Assembly: GCA_019113125.1 (NCBI GenBank)
Contig: DXIA01000094.1
Coordinates: 1-14,241, forward strand
Reading direction: 5' to 3'
Length of the DNA stretch: 14,241 nucleotides
Source of the DNA: Candidatus Pygmaiobacter gallistercoris
GTDB lineage: Bacteria > Bacillota > Clostridia > Oscillospirales > Ruminococcaceae
Part shown: positions 1-6,448 of the stretch, piece after piece
Numbering within the stretch: the stretch's first letter is position 1
Layout of the letters: each line of letters begins with the position of its first letter
Notes under the pieces: model-generated
Seen by the model: only the letters and a program-made list of their open reading frames with translations
Database searches by the model: none
What the model was told of the DNA's origin: nothing
Translations under genes and position numbers: made by a program

Positions 1-678
1 CAGCCCTGTGCGGTGGATGGGATGGCGGCGGGGGCAACATTTGAGGTGGTTGCCACCGGGGCGTTTACCATGACGCTGAAGGAACCGGTGCCGCTGCCGG
101 AGGAATACCGTCTGACACCAGGGAGCAGCCGCGCCGACGCTGAGCGGACTGCGGTTTATCTTGCACAGCAGTACGCCGGAGCACTCGGAATGGAGGATCC
201 GCGGCCGCAGGTACAGCTGGAATACAGCGCGGCAGGGGAAAGGCGGTTCAGCCTTCGGGTGCGCGGCGGGGGAGATCTCAGTCGGCAGCTGCTCGAATAC
301 AGTTTCGGCGGTCTGCAGTTTTTCCTCAACGATGCAGCAGAGCTCACCGGACTGCGGCTCTGGGGAACGCAGGCGGCGGGGGAATCACTCGGAGACTATC
401 CGCTGATCACTGCGGCGCAGGCAGCGAAATCTCTGGCTGAGGGCCGGTGCTATACCAGTGTGACCGAGTCGTTTCCCGGTATCGAGTATCTCGCTGCGAC
501 CGAGCTGGTCTACCGAGAGGGAAACGAGGTCGTCGCACCTTATTACCGGCTGCTGGTCGAACTGCCGACCCTTGCGCGGGGGGATGGGCTGAAAACGTAT
601 GGCGTCTATTATGTGCCTGCAATCAGTCCGGAATATCTCAACGATCCGCCGGCCGCGCGTTGGGATACGGCAGAATAG
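1..678 (+). CDS. 3' end of a gene of unknown function (partial)
   Basis: The reading frame is open to base 1, so the true start lies outside the window. The first in-frame start-like codons (GTG at 13, ATG at 22) have no visible ribosome binding site. The visible 225 or so residues have no transmembrane segment, signal peptide or catalytic motif that I recognise. The C-terminal part, with a YYRLLVEL stretch followed by LKTYGVYYVPAI, resembles extracytoplasmic C-terminal regions I associate with clostridial membrane sensor or M56-type proteins. That is memory-based and weak. The fold may be a mixed alpha/beta, secreted-side domain. The gene ends at TAG (676-678), directly against a strong hairpin terminator shared with the convergent degV-type gene. 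The coding assignment is fairly safe because the frame is long and ends exactly at the terminator; the function is not known. Confidence 0.75.
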   Translation, partial: QPCAVDGMAAGATFEVVATGAFTMTLKEPVPLPEEYRLTPGSSRADAERTAVYLAQQYAGALGMEDPRPQVQLEYSAAGERRFSLRVRGGGDLSRQLLEYSFGGLQFFLNDAAELTGLRLWGTQAAGESLGDYPLITAAQAAKSLAEGRCYTSVTESFPGIEYLAATELVYREGNEVVAPYYRLLVELPTLARGDGLKTYGVYYVPAISPEYLNDPPAARWDTAE

Positions 679-710
679 AAAAAGAGAGAGGAAAATCCTC
701 TCTCTTTTTT
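679..710. terminator. Bidirectional Rho-independent terminator
   Basis: A perfect 9-bp stem (684-692 with 696-704) with an AAA loop is flanked by A5 on the left and T6 on the right. It therefore has a U-tract when transcribed from either side. It sits between two convergent genes, 1 base after the plus-strand stop and 3 bases beyond the minus-strand stop, and probably ends both. Confidence 0.92.
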
Positions 711-713
711 AGT

Positions 714-1574
714 TTAGTGCTTGGTCATGAAGAGAACCCCGAGGGTCCCCGGCCCGCAGTGACAGGAGATGGTACAGCTGGCCTGGGTGATATGTAGTTG
801 CTTGAAGATACCGGATTTTTTTACGGTGTCACAGGCGAGGGAAAGCCACTCCTTGGGCACGCCGGAATGGGTGACAAAGACATGTTCCGTGTCATAGTCA
901 GAGTGCGCTGCCAGTTGGTCGGTGATGTAAGCCGGCAAAACCGATTCCATCGGCCCGCGGTATTTTTTGCCCACCGCCATGCCGCCCTGCTTTTCGGTGT
1001 GGACCTGAATGCAGGGCTTGAGCCGCAGCAGATTTGCACCGAAAGCTGCCACGGCACTGCAGCGCCCGCCCGCCCGCATGAATTCAAGGGTATTCAGTAC
1101 AAAGCTTGCGTGGCTGTGCGGTACCATCCCGACCAGCTCCTGCTGAATTTCGGGGGCAGACATTCCTTGACGAATCATCCGGGCCGCCTGCAACACCAGC
1201 AGCCCCATCCCGGTGGAGAGATTGCAGGAATCCACCGGATAGACATGCCCCAGCTGCTGTGCCGCAATACAGCAGTTCTGGTGCGCCGATGAGAGGGAGG
1301 AGCCGAGGTTGAGGTGAATGACCTCATATCCCGCCTCAACCCATGGGCGGAAATAGTCGAGATATTCGGTCGGGGTGATTGCCGCGGTTTTCGGCAGCAG
1401 TCGCTTTTCCCGCCAGGCACGGTAGAGATCCTCCGGCTGAATGTCGACGCTGTCGGTGTAGGAACGGTCCCCCAACAGGATGTGAAACGGGTAGAAGTGC
1501 ACGTCATACTGCTGCTGCAGCTGCGGGCCAAGATCGCAGGTGCTGTCTGCACTCAGAATAATTTTGGGTTCCAT
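714..1574 (-). CDS. DegV family fatty-acid-binding protein
   Basis: This is a 286-residue protein of normal DegV length (about 280). DegV proteins bind a long-chain fatty acid between two domains; some Firmicutes homologues are FakB subunits that present the fatty acid to the kinase FakA for phospholipid synthesis. Visible family marks are the N-terminal ILSADSTCDL segment, ITPTEYLDYF, the LGSSLSSAHQN stretch that corresponds to the ligand-contacting Ser motif, STGMGLLVLQA, and the LEFMRAGGR segment followed by LLRLKPCIQV. I chose the ATG at 1574 because GAGAGGG lies about 10 bases before it. An in-frame ATG 24 bases upstream has no ribosome binding site. The gene follows the FemX-type gene by 116 bases and may have its own promoter. 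Whether it acts as FakB cannot be told here, since no FakA is in view. Confidence 0.93.
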   Translation of the reverse strand: MEPKIILSADSTCDLGPQLQQQYDVHFYPFHILLGDRSYTDSVDIQPEDLYRAWREKRLLPKTAAITPTEYLDYFRPWVEAGYEVIHLNLGSSLSSAHQNCCIAAQQLGHVYPVDSCNLSTGMGLLVLQAARMIRQGMSAPEIQQELVGMVPHSHASFVLNTLEFMRAGGRCSAVAAFGANLLRLKPCIQVHTEKQGGMAVGKKYRGPMESVLPAYITDQLAAHSDYDTEHVFVTHSGVPKEWLSLACDTVKKSGIFKQLHITQASCTISCHCGPGTLGVLFMTKH

Positions 1575-1635
1575 GCAACACACGCCCTCTCTTATCATAA
1601 AGAAAATAGTTCAAAAAAGAATTATCTCAACAGAT

Positions 1636-1664
1636 AAGATACCACTTTGCGGCGCATGGAACAA
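1636..1664 (-). promoter_or_regulatory. Possible sigma-A promoter for the DegV gene
   Basis: On the minus strand, TTGTTC (1664-1659) is separated by 17 bases from TATCTT (1641-1636). The matches to consensus are modest. A short inverted repeat (TTATCT, GTTG, AGATAA) followed by a T-rich run lies just downstream. It could be a weak terminator for the preceding gene instead of part of the leader. Confidence 0.3.
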
Positions 1665-1690
1665 GCCCTTTCCGCCGGAAATAAAAAAAT

Positions 1691-2674
1691 TCAGAATCGA
1701 AAATGGAATTCACCGGCATAGTTGACGGCGGGAGCGAATTTTCGCTTGAACTGGTAGAGCTGAAAAAGGGCAAAAGACTCCTGCGGATCGGTACAGATAC
1801 CACCCATATCATAAAAGACGCAGCCCGCCTGCAGCGCCCAGCGCAGCAGCTCCCACTGCAGCAGGTAGCCGCCGCCGGGATCATCTGCAGTTCGCACCGA
1901 GCCGGAATAGAGATAGCTCAGCCGCGGCCCGAAGGCCACCGCGATCGCCCCGGCAAGCGGCCGCCCCAGCGCGTCGCGGCAGAGATAGAGCCGGGCGTCC
2001 CGGCCAAAGGCGGCGAGCAGTCCGCGCAGATAGTCTGCCGGTCGGGTGGCAAATTTCTGGCGGCGTCCGGTCTCGAGATAGAGCTGCAGAAAATCCGCAA
2101 AGGCGCTGTCCCCCTCTTCAGCAGTACAGCGCAGCCCGGCCTCCGACGCGCGTCGGATGGCATACCGGGTCTTATAGGAGAGGCGGGCAAACAGCGTCTT
2201 CTCATCCAGCCCGGCGAGATCGCTGCGCACCGCGTTCTGCCGCGGCTGGCTGGTCTGGCCGAAGGTCGTTTGGGGTGTATACTCCAGCCCGGCATCCACC
2301 AGCGCGCGAACAGCTTTCAGGTCGTTTTCCTCGATCAATGGATCGCATTTGAACTCCCCATGGCAAAATCTGCCGGACAGTTCCCGCACGCTAAAGATCA
2401 GCTCACAGATTGTTTTGTGGTCGTGCGGGTCGCAGACCGGACCGCGCGGCGCGTAGAGCAGCGAACTGCCGTCTCCCCGATCGGCGAGGGTCAGCACCAG
2501 CATGCTGCCGCGCAGATTGCCCTTCGCATCGCGGGAGAGCAAAAGATGCCGTCCCCAGCGCGGCTTGACCAGCGCCCAGCGGGGGGACTGCATCAGACAG
2601 CCCTGTTGGTGCACAGAGACAAACGACTCGACCTCGGTTGCTATATCGTCAAATTTTCTTTGTTCCGGATCCAT
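1691..2674 (-). CDS. FemAB/FemX-type peptidoglycan bridge aminoacyltransferase
   Basis: This 327-residue protein matches the Fem family (FemA/FemX/MurM), which transfers amino acids from aminoacyl-tRNA to the stem-peptide lysine of lipid II or to a growing interpeptide bridge, at the inner face of the membrane. Visible marks are the N-terminal FMQ/SPRWA-like segment (residues 28-35), LLYAPRGPVCD around 72-82, the FKCDPLI strand, a SYKTRYAIRRA helix near 166-176, a FLQLYLETGRRQKF segment, and the C-terminal YDMGGI followed by FKRKFAP. These are the two GNAT-like halves of the fold. At this length it should lack the long coiled-coil arm of FemA and resemble single-residue enzymes such as Weissella FemX. 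GGGGGTG lies 8 bases before the ATG. It begins 76 bases after the BlaR1-like gene with no T-tailed terminator between, so co-transcription and control by the repressor are likely. The transferred residue cannot be read from sequence. Confidence 0.9.
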   Translation of the reverse strand: MDPEQRKFDDIATEVESFVSVHQQGCLMQSPRWALVKPRWGRHLLLSRDAKGNLRGSMLVLTLADRGDGSSLLYAPRGPVCDPHDHKTICELIFSVRELSGRFCHGEFKCDPLIEENDLKAVRALVDAGLEYTPQTTFGQTSQPRQNAVRSDLAGLDEKTLFARLSYKTRYAIRRASEAGLRCTAEEGDSAFADFLQLYLETGRRQKFATRPADYLRGLLAAFGRDARLYLCRDALGRPLAGAIAVAFGPRLSYLYSGSVRTADDPGGGYLLQWELLRWALQAGCVFYDMGGICTDPQESFALFQLYQFKRKFAPAVNYAGEFHFRF

Positions 2675-2750
2675 CCGTCACACCCCCAAATTAAGATCAG
2701 AGCAACTGTTTTTGGCACCGATAGCGGCGGCCGCAGCGTGCCGCAAAGGG

Positions 2751-5558
2751 TCAGACAGCGGTAAATTCATTGGACAGATACGTCCAGTCCTGATTTTCCG
2801 CAGCCATACCTCCCGGAACAGAGAGTAAAACCCGACCGGTTCCAAACAGAACCGGAGCCTGCCAGGCAGCGGCTGCGTCTTCCGACAGCTTATAGAGCTC
2901 ATAATCCAGACGCAGGGTGGTGCCGGAGGACTGATAACCGGTCACCCGAACAAAGGTCTGCTGTTCGGGGGGAGTATAGTCGTAATAATAGGATTCCTGC
3001 TGTGGATCATAGCAGTCGGAGCTCAGGGCCCGCACCGTCTCCGGACTGCAGGGAAGAAAGGAAGAGAGACACGACTCGAGAAAGATGCGAGGCAGTGTGC
3101 CCCTGCGGGAAAGTGACAGGTATTCCGGCCGGGACAATGCCCAATAAAGCGATGTGGTCAGGGATCCGCGTGTTTCGGTCGGCCCGAGTGCGGAGAGATC
3201 CTCACTGGAAAAGTCAACCTCTAACAGACCGGTATCGACAACCCAATCGAGATAGTTGCAGCGGAACCAAGCGGCGTCGGTCGTCTCTGCCGGGATCATC
3301 TTTTGCGGCTGATAAACCGCCTGTGCCTGTTCCAGCGGAATGCTCATGGGCTGATAACCGGTATCGAATTCCTGCAGCTTTTGCGCGATCTCCTCTGCTG
3401 TAATTCCGACCGGCGTCCAGCCCGGAGTTTCTTTCCGGACGGTGGTCGGCGCCACAATCACATCCTCCGGCGCCAGCTGGCCGTCGATAAGATACAGCCG
3501 GATGGTGCCGAATGTCCAGTGCTGATTGATTTCCTGGTTGTAGTAACAGCTGTCGCCGATGGGGTTCAGATAATGGCCGATGAAGGAACCGAAGTAGAAA
3601 CTATTGTAATAACAGTACATCTGCGCGTCGGCGATACAGTTCTGATAAGATTTTCCACCGGAGCCGGTAAACCCGCCAATAGATGCCAGATCGCTCCAGC
3701 CGTCACCCGGAGGATTGGGAAGGCCGGTTGCGGCCTGTTGCTGTGCCGCAGAGACACCGGATACCGATCCCGATGCATAGCAGCTAATATAGGTGCCCTC
3801 GTTGTAGGCGCCGCCGTAGCCGGCCATTCCGCCTACCGATACGCTACCGGAGACCTCTGCATTGGTGCGGCAGTTGTAGACAACGGCATCCTCGCACATC
3901 CCGATCAGGCCGCCAACCATTTCGTAGCCGGCAACCGAACCGGTGAACGAACAGTTTTCGATCAGGCCGTTTGCAATGCCGATCAGACCGCCGCAGGAAG
4001 GTGCCGTCACCGATCCCTCGATGTTCAGGTTACGGATGACGGAGTCCGATGAGACGGTGAAGAAAAATCCGCGGTATTCCTTTTCAGAAAAGCAGGACAG
4101 TCCAAAGACTGTGTGGCCCTGACCGTCAAAATAGATCCGCTGAGGTTTGTAATAATCGGATCCGTTGAGCGAAAAAGTCTCGTCGTCATCCAGGTAATAG
4201 AATCGGTGCTCCCTCGACAGCATCGCGGGGGTTTCTCCAATCGGCTGCCAGTCGACACCGGTCAGATCAATGTCGTTGGTCAGCACCCACCAATCGCCGC
4301 CATCGCTGTTGAGTGCGCCGCTGTTGACCCCCTGAGCAAAGGCAACTAGTTCTTCAGCGGTTGAGATGGTGTGGATGGTCGCCGGATGAACCGCAGCGGG
4401 CGATGAGGAGTTTCTCACCTGTTCCGGGGAGACAAAGCCGCTGGCGAGCAGGCAGAATACCAGGGCCAGTGCGAGCAGCGCGGGGGACCCTCTGCGGCCG
4501 CTTTTGCCGAGAATATTCAGCAGCCTGCGCCGCAGAACGGCTGCGCTGCTGCGGTGAAAACAACTGCTGCAGCCATCCCCAAAACGGTGGCGCGGGGAGA
4601 TGCTGTCAAGCAGTATCCGGCCATACCGGGCGCGGTAGCCGTCGGGCTTGCCGAACAGCACCAGGCTGTCACAGGTGAGCTCAAGATCACGGTCCGCCTG
4701 ACGCCGCAGCAGGTAGGCGGTGGGATTCCACCACTGCAGCGCACAGAGCAGCACAAAGACCAGTTTATAGAGCATGTGATGGCAGCGGTAGTGGACCAAC
4801 TCATGCCGCAGCACGCACTCCCAGTCCTCCCGCGGATACCGCTCCGCCGGCGGGAGCAGCAGGACGGGGCGGAAAAAGCCGATCAGCATCGGGCTGGGCA
4901 GCGAATCACAGCAGCGAACGGGTGGCGTTCTTTTCAGCTGCAGCTCGGCCGCAGCCGTGGCGATCAGTTCCTCGAGAGAGGAGGAGAGCACCAAGGTTGT
5001 GCGGCGGTGCAGTCCGCGGCGATACAGTGCAGCGGCGGTCAGCTCGAAGGAGAGACGAAATATCGCCCCTGCCGCCCAGACAGCACAGAGCAGCGCTGCG
5101 GGAGAAAGACCGGTCAAAAACCGCTCCATCTGCTCCCAAAGATCCGGCTGCGGCAAGGTTTCCTCCTCCGGTATACTCACCTGCGGAGCAGAACCCGAGC
5201 TTTGCTGGGACTGTGGCAGTTCCGCCTCCCATGCAGTTTCGCCGATGGGCAATGTGGTTTGCTGCGGGGAAAGCGTTTCCAGCTCTCCGCTGTCCGGTGC
5301 GGGCGAGGCGGGATCCTCCGTATCCGCCGCCGACAGCACGATCCGGCTGGGCGGGTCAAAATGGACCAGCACCGCAGATTTCGGCATCGGAATCTGGAAG
5401 GGCAGCAGCAGCCGCAGTGCGAGCAGTGCCCAGAGTGCCGTAAAAAAGCGGGGAGAAATCACCCGGCCGAGCGCCGGCCGCAGTGCGGACAACAGAAGAA
5501 CAAGGGCGCCGGTTGACAGGGAGACCGACACCATGCCCCAGAAGACAAGGTCCAGCAC
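2751..5558 (-). CDS. BlaR1-like M56 metalloprotease sensor with GLUG-repeat ectodomain
   Basis: This is a 935-residue membrane protein. Transmembrane segments are visible at about 1-28, 36-55, 150-172 and 358-375, with a Pro/Ser/Gln/Glu-rich linker at 70-140. Between the third and fourth lies the M56 zinc protease domain, with HELVH at 252-256 and the downstream LELTCD motif, E293 being the likely third zinc ligand. This is the hallmark of BlaR1/MecR1, which cut BlaI/MecI repressors in the cytoplasm. After the last membrane segment, where BlaR1 has a penicillin-binding transpeptidase-like domain, there is instead a beta-helix-like region (about 395-665) with repeated GGLIG/GGMAG motifs and N-C-x-x-x-x-x-x-G-S-V turns, typical of GLUG repeats. 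A 270-residue C-terminal domain that I do not recognise follows. Translation starts at GTG (5558), with AAGGCGG upstream, only 6 bases after the repressor's stop codon, implying translational coupling. The ligand is unknown; GLUG repeats suggest a surface or glycan contact (inference). Confidence 0.9.
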   Translation of the reverse strand: MLDLVFWGMVSVSLSTGALVLLLSALRPALGRVISPRFFTALWALLALRLLLPFQIPMPKSAVLVHFDPPSRIVLSAADTEDPASPAPDSGELETLSPQQTTLPIGETAWEAELPQSQQSSGSAPQVSIPEEETLPQPDLWEQMERFLTGLSPAALLCAVWAAGAIFRLSFELTAAALYRRGLHRRTTLVLSSSLEELIATAAAELQLKRTPPVRCCDSLPSPMLIGFFRPVLLLPPAERYPREDWECVLRHELVHYRCHHMLYKLVFVLLCALQWWNPTAYLLRRQADRDLELTCDSLVLFGKPDGYRARYGRILLDSISPRHRFGDGCSSCFHRSSAAVLRRRLLNILGKSGRRGSPALLALALVFCLLASGFVSPEQVRNSSSPAAVHPATIHTISTAEELVAFAQGVNSGALNSDGGDWWVLTNDIDLTGVDWQPIGETPAMLSREHRFYYLDDDETFSLNGSDYYKPQRIYFDGQGHTVFGLSCFSEKEYRGFFFTVSSDSVIRNLNIEGSVTAPSCGGLIGIANGLIENCSFTGSVAGYEMVGGLIGMCEDAVVYNCRTNAEVSGSVSVGGMAGYGGAYNEGTYISCYASGSVSGVSAAQQQAATGLPNPPGDGWSDLASIGGFTGSGGKSYQNCIADAQMYCYYNSFYFGSFIGHYLNPIGDSCYYNQEINQHWTFGTIRLYLIDGQLAPEDVIVAPTTVRKETPGWTPVGITAEEIAQKLQEFDTGYQPMSIPLEQAQAVYQPQKMIPAETTDAAWFRCNYLDWVVDTGLLEVDFSSEDLSALGPTETRGSLTTSLYWALSRPEYLSLSRRGTLPRIFLESCLSSFLPCSPETVRALSSDCYDPQQESYYYDYTPPEQQTFVRVTGYQSSGTTLRLDYELYKLSEDAAAAWQAPVLFGTGRVLLSVPGGMAAENQDWTYLSNEFTAV

Positions 5559-5564
5559 TCGGGG

Positions 5565-5948
5565 TCACCGCCTTTCCGATTGTTCCTCCACCAGCGCGCG
5601 CAGCTGGTCCAGTTCCTCTTCGCTCAGCTCATTTTCATTGCAGAAGGCTGCCACAAAGTTGCGCACCGAACCCGAGTAGAACCGGTTCAGGATCGAACGA
5701 CTCTCCTGCGCCCGATACTCCTCCTCTCCGACAAGCGGGGTATAATAGTTGTTTTTGCCCTCCTTGCTGCAGGAGAGATACCCCTTTTCCACCAGCCGAA
5801 GCAGCAGGGTAAAGATGGTGCTCTTGTTCCAGCCCCGTCTCTCGGTGAGCTCCGCTGCGAGATCGCTGCCCCGCACCGGGATTTCGCTGTGCCAGACGGC
5901 GATCATTGCCTCAAGTTCCGATTCCGGCAGCCGTTTGAAGTTCTTCAT
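5565..5948 (-). CDS. BlaI/MecI-family transcriptional repressor
   Basis: This is a 127-residue winged-helix repressor of usual family length. The N-terminal domain (about 1-75) contains the PESELEAMIAVW opening, the recognition region GWNKSTIFTLLLRLVEKGYL (40-59) and the NYYTPLV wing. The C-terminal helices (80-127) form the dimer. The sequence SVRNFVAAF places an Asn-Phe pair at 97-98. In Staphylococcus aureus BlaI, cleavage occurs at Asn101-Phe102, so a similar protease-sensitive site seems to be kept. I chose the ATG at 5948 because AAGGAG lies 10 bases upstream; the longer frame to 6014 has no such site and would run into the leader. The gene overlaps functionally with the adjacent M56 protease, its expected antirepressor. 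It is probably autoregulated through the TACA/TGTA operator at 6020-6031. It could be called blaI-like, but the inducer need not be a beta-lactam. Confidence 0.95.
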   Translation of the reverse strand: MKNFKRLPESELEAMIAVWHSEIPVRGSDLAAELTERRGWNKSTIFTLLLRLVEKGYLSCSKEGKNNYYTPLVGEEEYRAQESRSILNRFYSGSVRNFVAAFCNENELSEEELDQLRALVEEQSERR

Positions 5949-6012
5949 TGCGATCGGTCTCCTTTTGTCTTGTTTTCCAGCGGGACACAGAGCAACTTTT
6001 TCCGCATCTTTC

Positions 6013-6041
6013 AATATACTTACAAATGTAACCTATAAAAA
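6013..6041 (-). promoter_or_regulatory. BlaI-type operator within the repressor promoter region
   Basis: TTACAAATGTAA at 6020-6031 matches the TACA-N2-TGTA dyad bound by BlaI/MecI repressors. Next to it on the minus strand is TATATT (6018-6013), a good -10 candidate. The -35 would fall near 6041-6036, in T-rich sequence without a clear TTGACA. Binding at the dyad would block this promoter. The stretch from 5949 to 6111 is otherwise AT-rich and holds no gene. Confidence 0.6.
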
Positions 6042-6111
6042 GAGTACAAAAAAATTAAAATAAAGTCAAGAAAAAAAGTGAAATTTCTGTTAAAGAGAGC
6101 AAAAGCAGCAT

Positions 6112-6136
6112 AAAAAAAGACTGCCGAAAAGCCGGC
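6112..6136 (-). terminator. Weak terminator at the 3' edge of the structured element
   Basis: On the minus strand, GCCG (6136-6133) can pair with CGGC (6126-6123) across a six-base loop, followed by AGTC and then T7 (6118-6112). The stem is only 4 bp and the T-tract is set back 4 bases, so efficiency is doubtful. The first stem half is also used by the element's closing stem, so the two folds exclude each other. Confidence 0.35.
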
Positions 6137-6174
6137 GTGACGTAAGAAAACGCAACTTCCCTGTGGGAAGTTTA

Positions 6175-6251
6175 GTTCTGCCGTAGAATTTTGGCGCATA
6201 AAGCACTCAGAGCGAGCCCTCAAGCCACCAAGGCTTGAGGGCCCGCTCTTC
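6175..6251. repeat. Core repeat shared with the right edge (copy A)
   Basis: From TTCTGCCGTAGA at 6176 onward, this segment aligns without gaps with 14166-14241, with 8 substitutions in 76 positions. It contains the outer 5' stem arm and the complete 17-bp hairpin. Since the match crosses from one intergenic region to another 8 kb away, this is a dispersed repeat family. Confidence 0.85.
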
Positions 6252-6422
6252 GCACTTTCTTCATCCAAAATTCTGGGGCAGAACTGCATGCACCGGGAAG
6301 AGGTCAATTTTGATGCGGATGCAAGGAAAAAACTCGAAGGCACCCTTTGTGGTTGTCGAGAGGTTTTGACGACGCAGCCGCGCAAAAGTGCCCTCTTCCC
6401 GGCGTTGTTTTCTTACGCCACA

Positions 6423-6444
6423 CCGGCTAAGCCGGGGGTTTTTT
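6423..6444 (+). terminator. Hairpin with T-tract at the other edge of the element
   Basis: CCGGC, TAA, GCCGG (6423-6435) followed by GGG and T6 (6439-6444) has terminator form on the plus strand. No plus-strand gene precedes it. It would stop plus-strand transcription crossing the element from entering the methyltransferase gene in antisense. It overlaps the outer end of the element's inverted repeat, so its role is uncertain. Confidence 0.4.
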
Positions 6445-6448
6445 GTTG

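Larger units (their letters stand above)
6112..6428 (-). ncRNA. Candidate structured RNA / inverted-repeat-bounded element, copy A
   Basis: The gene-free stretch 6112-6448 is densely self-complementary. Read on the minus strand it can form a 22-bp closing stem (6407-6428 with 6130-6151). Inside are three arms: a 13-bp stem (6392-6404 with 6291-6303) leading to smaller internal pairings; a two-part 9+10-bp stem (6265-6285 with 6174-6194) capped by a 17-bp hairpin (6232-6248 with 6210-6226, five-base loop); and an 8-bp hairpin (6154-6161 with 6165-6172). The non-Watson-Crick positions in the closing stem (two), the 13-bp stem (one) and the 17-bp hairpin (one) are all G-U as minus-strand RNA, but A-C as plus-strand RNA. 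No convincing open reading frame is present. It lies between a methyltransferase gene and the blaI-like gene, both minus strand. Part of a second copy is at the right edge. It could be a structured RNA, a MITE-like mobile repeat, or both. I do not recognise a known family. Confidence 0.6.

Noticed and set aside
2697..2750. GC-rich inverted repeat between the BlaR1-like and FemX-type genes
   Set aside because: The GCGGC/GCCGC pairing has no following T-tract, so I do not call a terminator and keep the genes as one likely operon.
1703..2764. A 353-codon plus-strand open frame opposite the FemX-type gene
   Set aside because: Antisense shadow of a recognisable Fem-family protein, with low-information sequence and no start signals.
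5949..6014. A 22-codon N-terminal extension of the BlaI-type repressor
   Set aside because: It would begin in the promoter/operator region, and AAGGAG points to the ATG at 5948.
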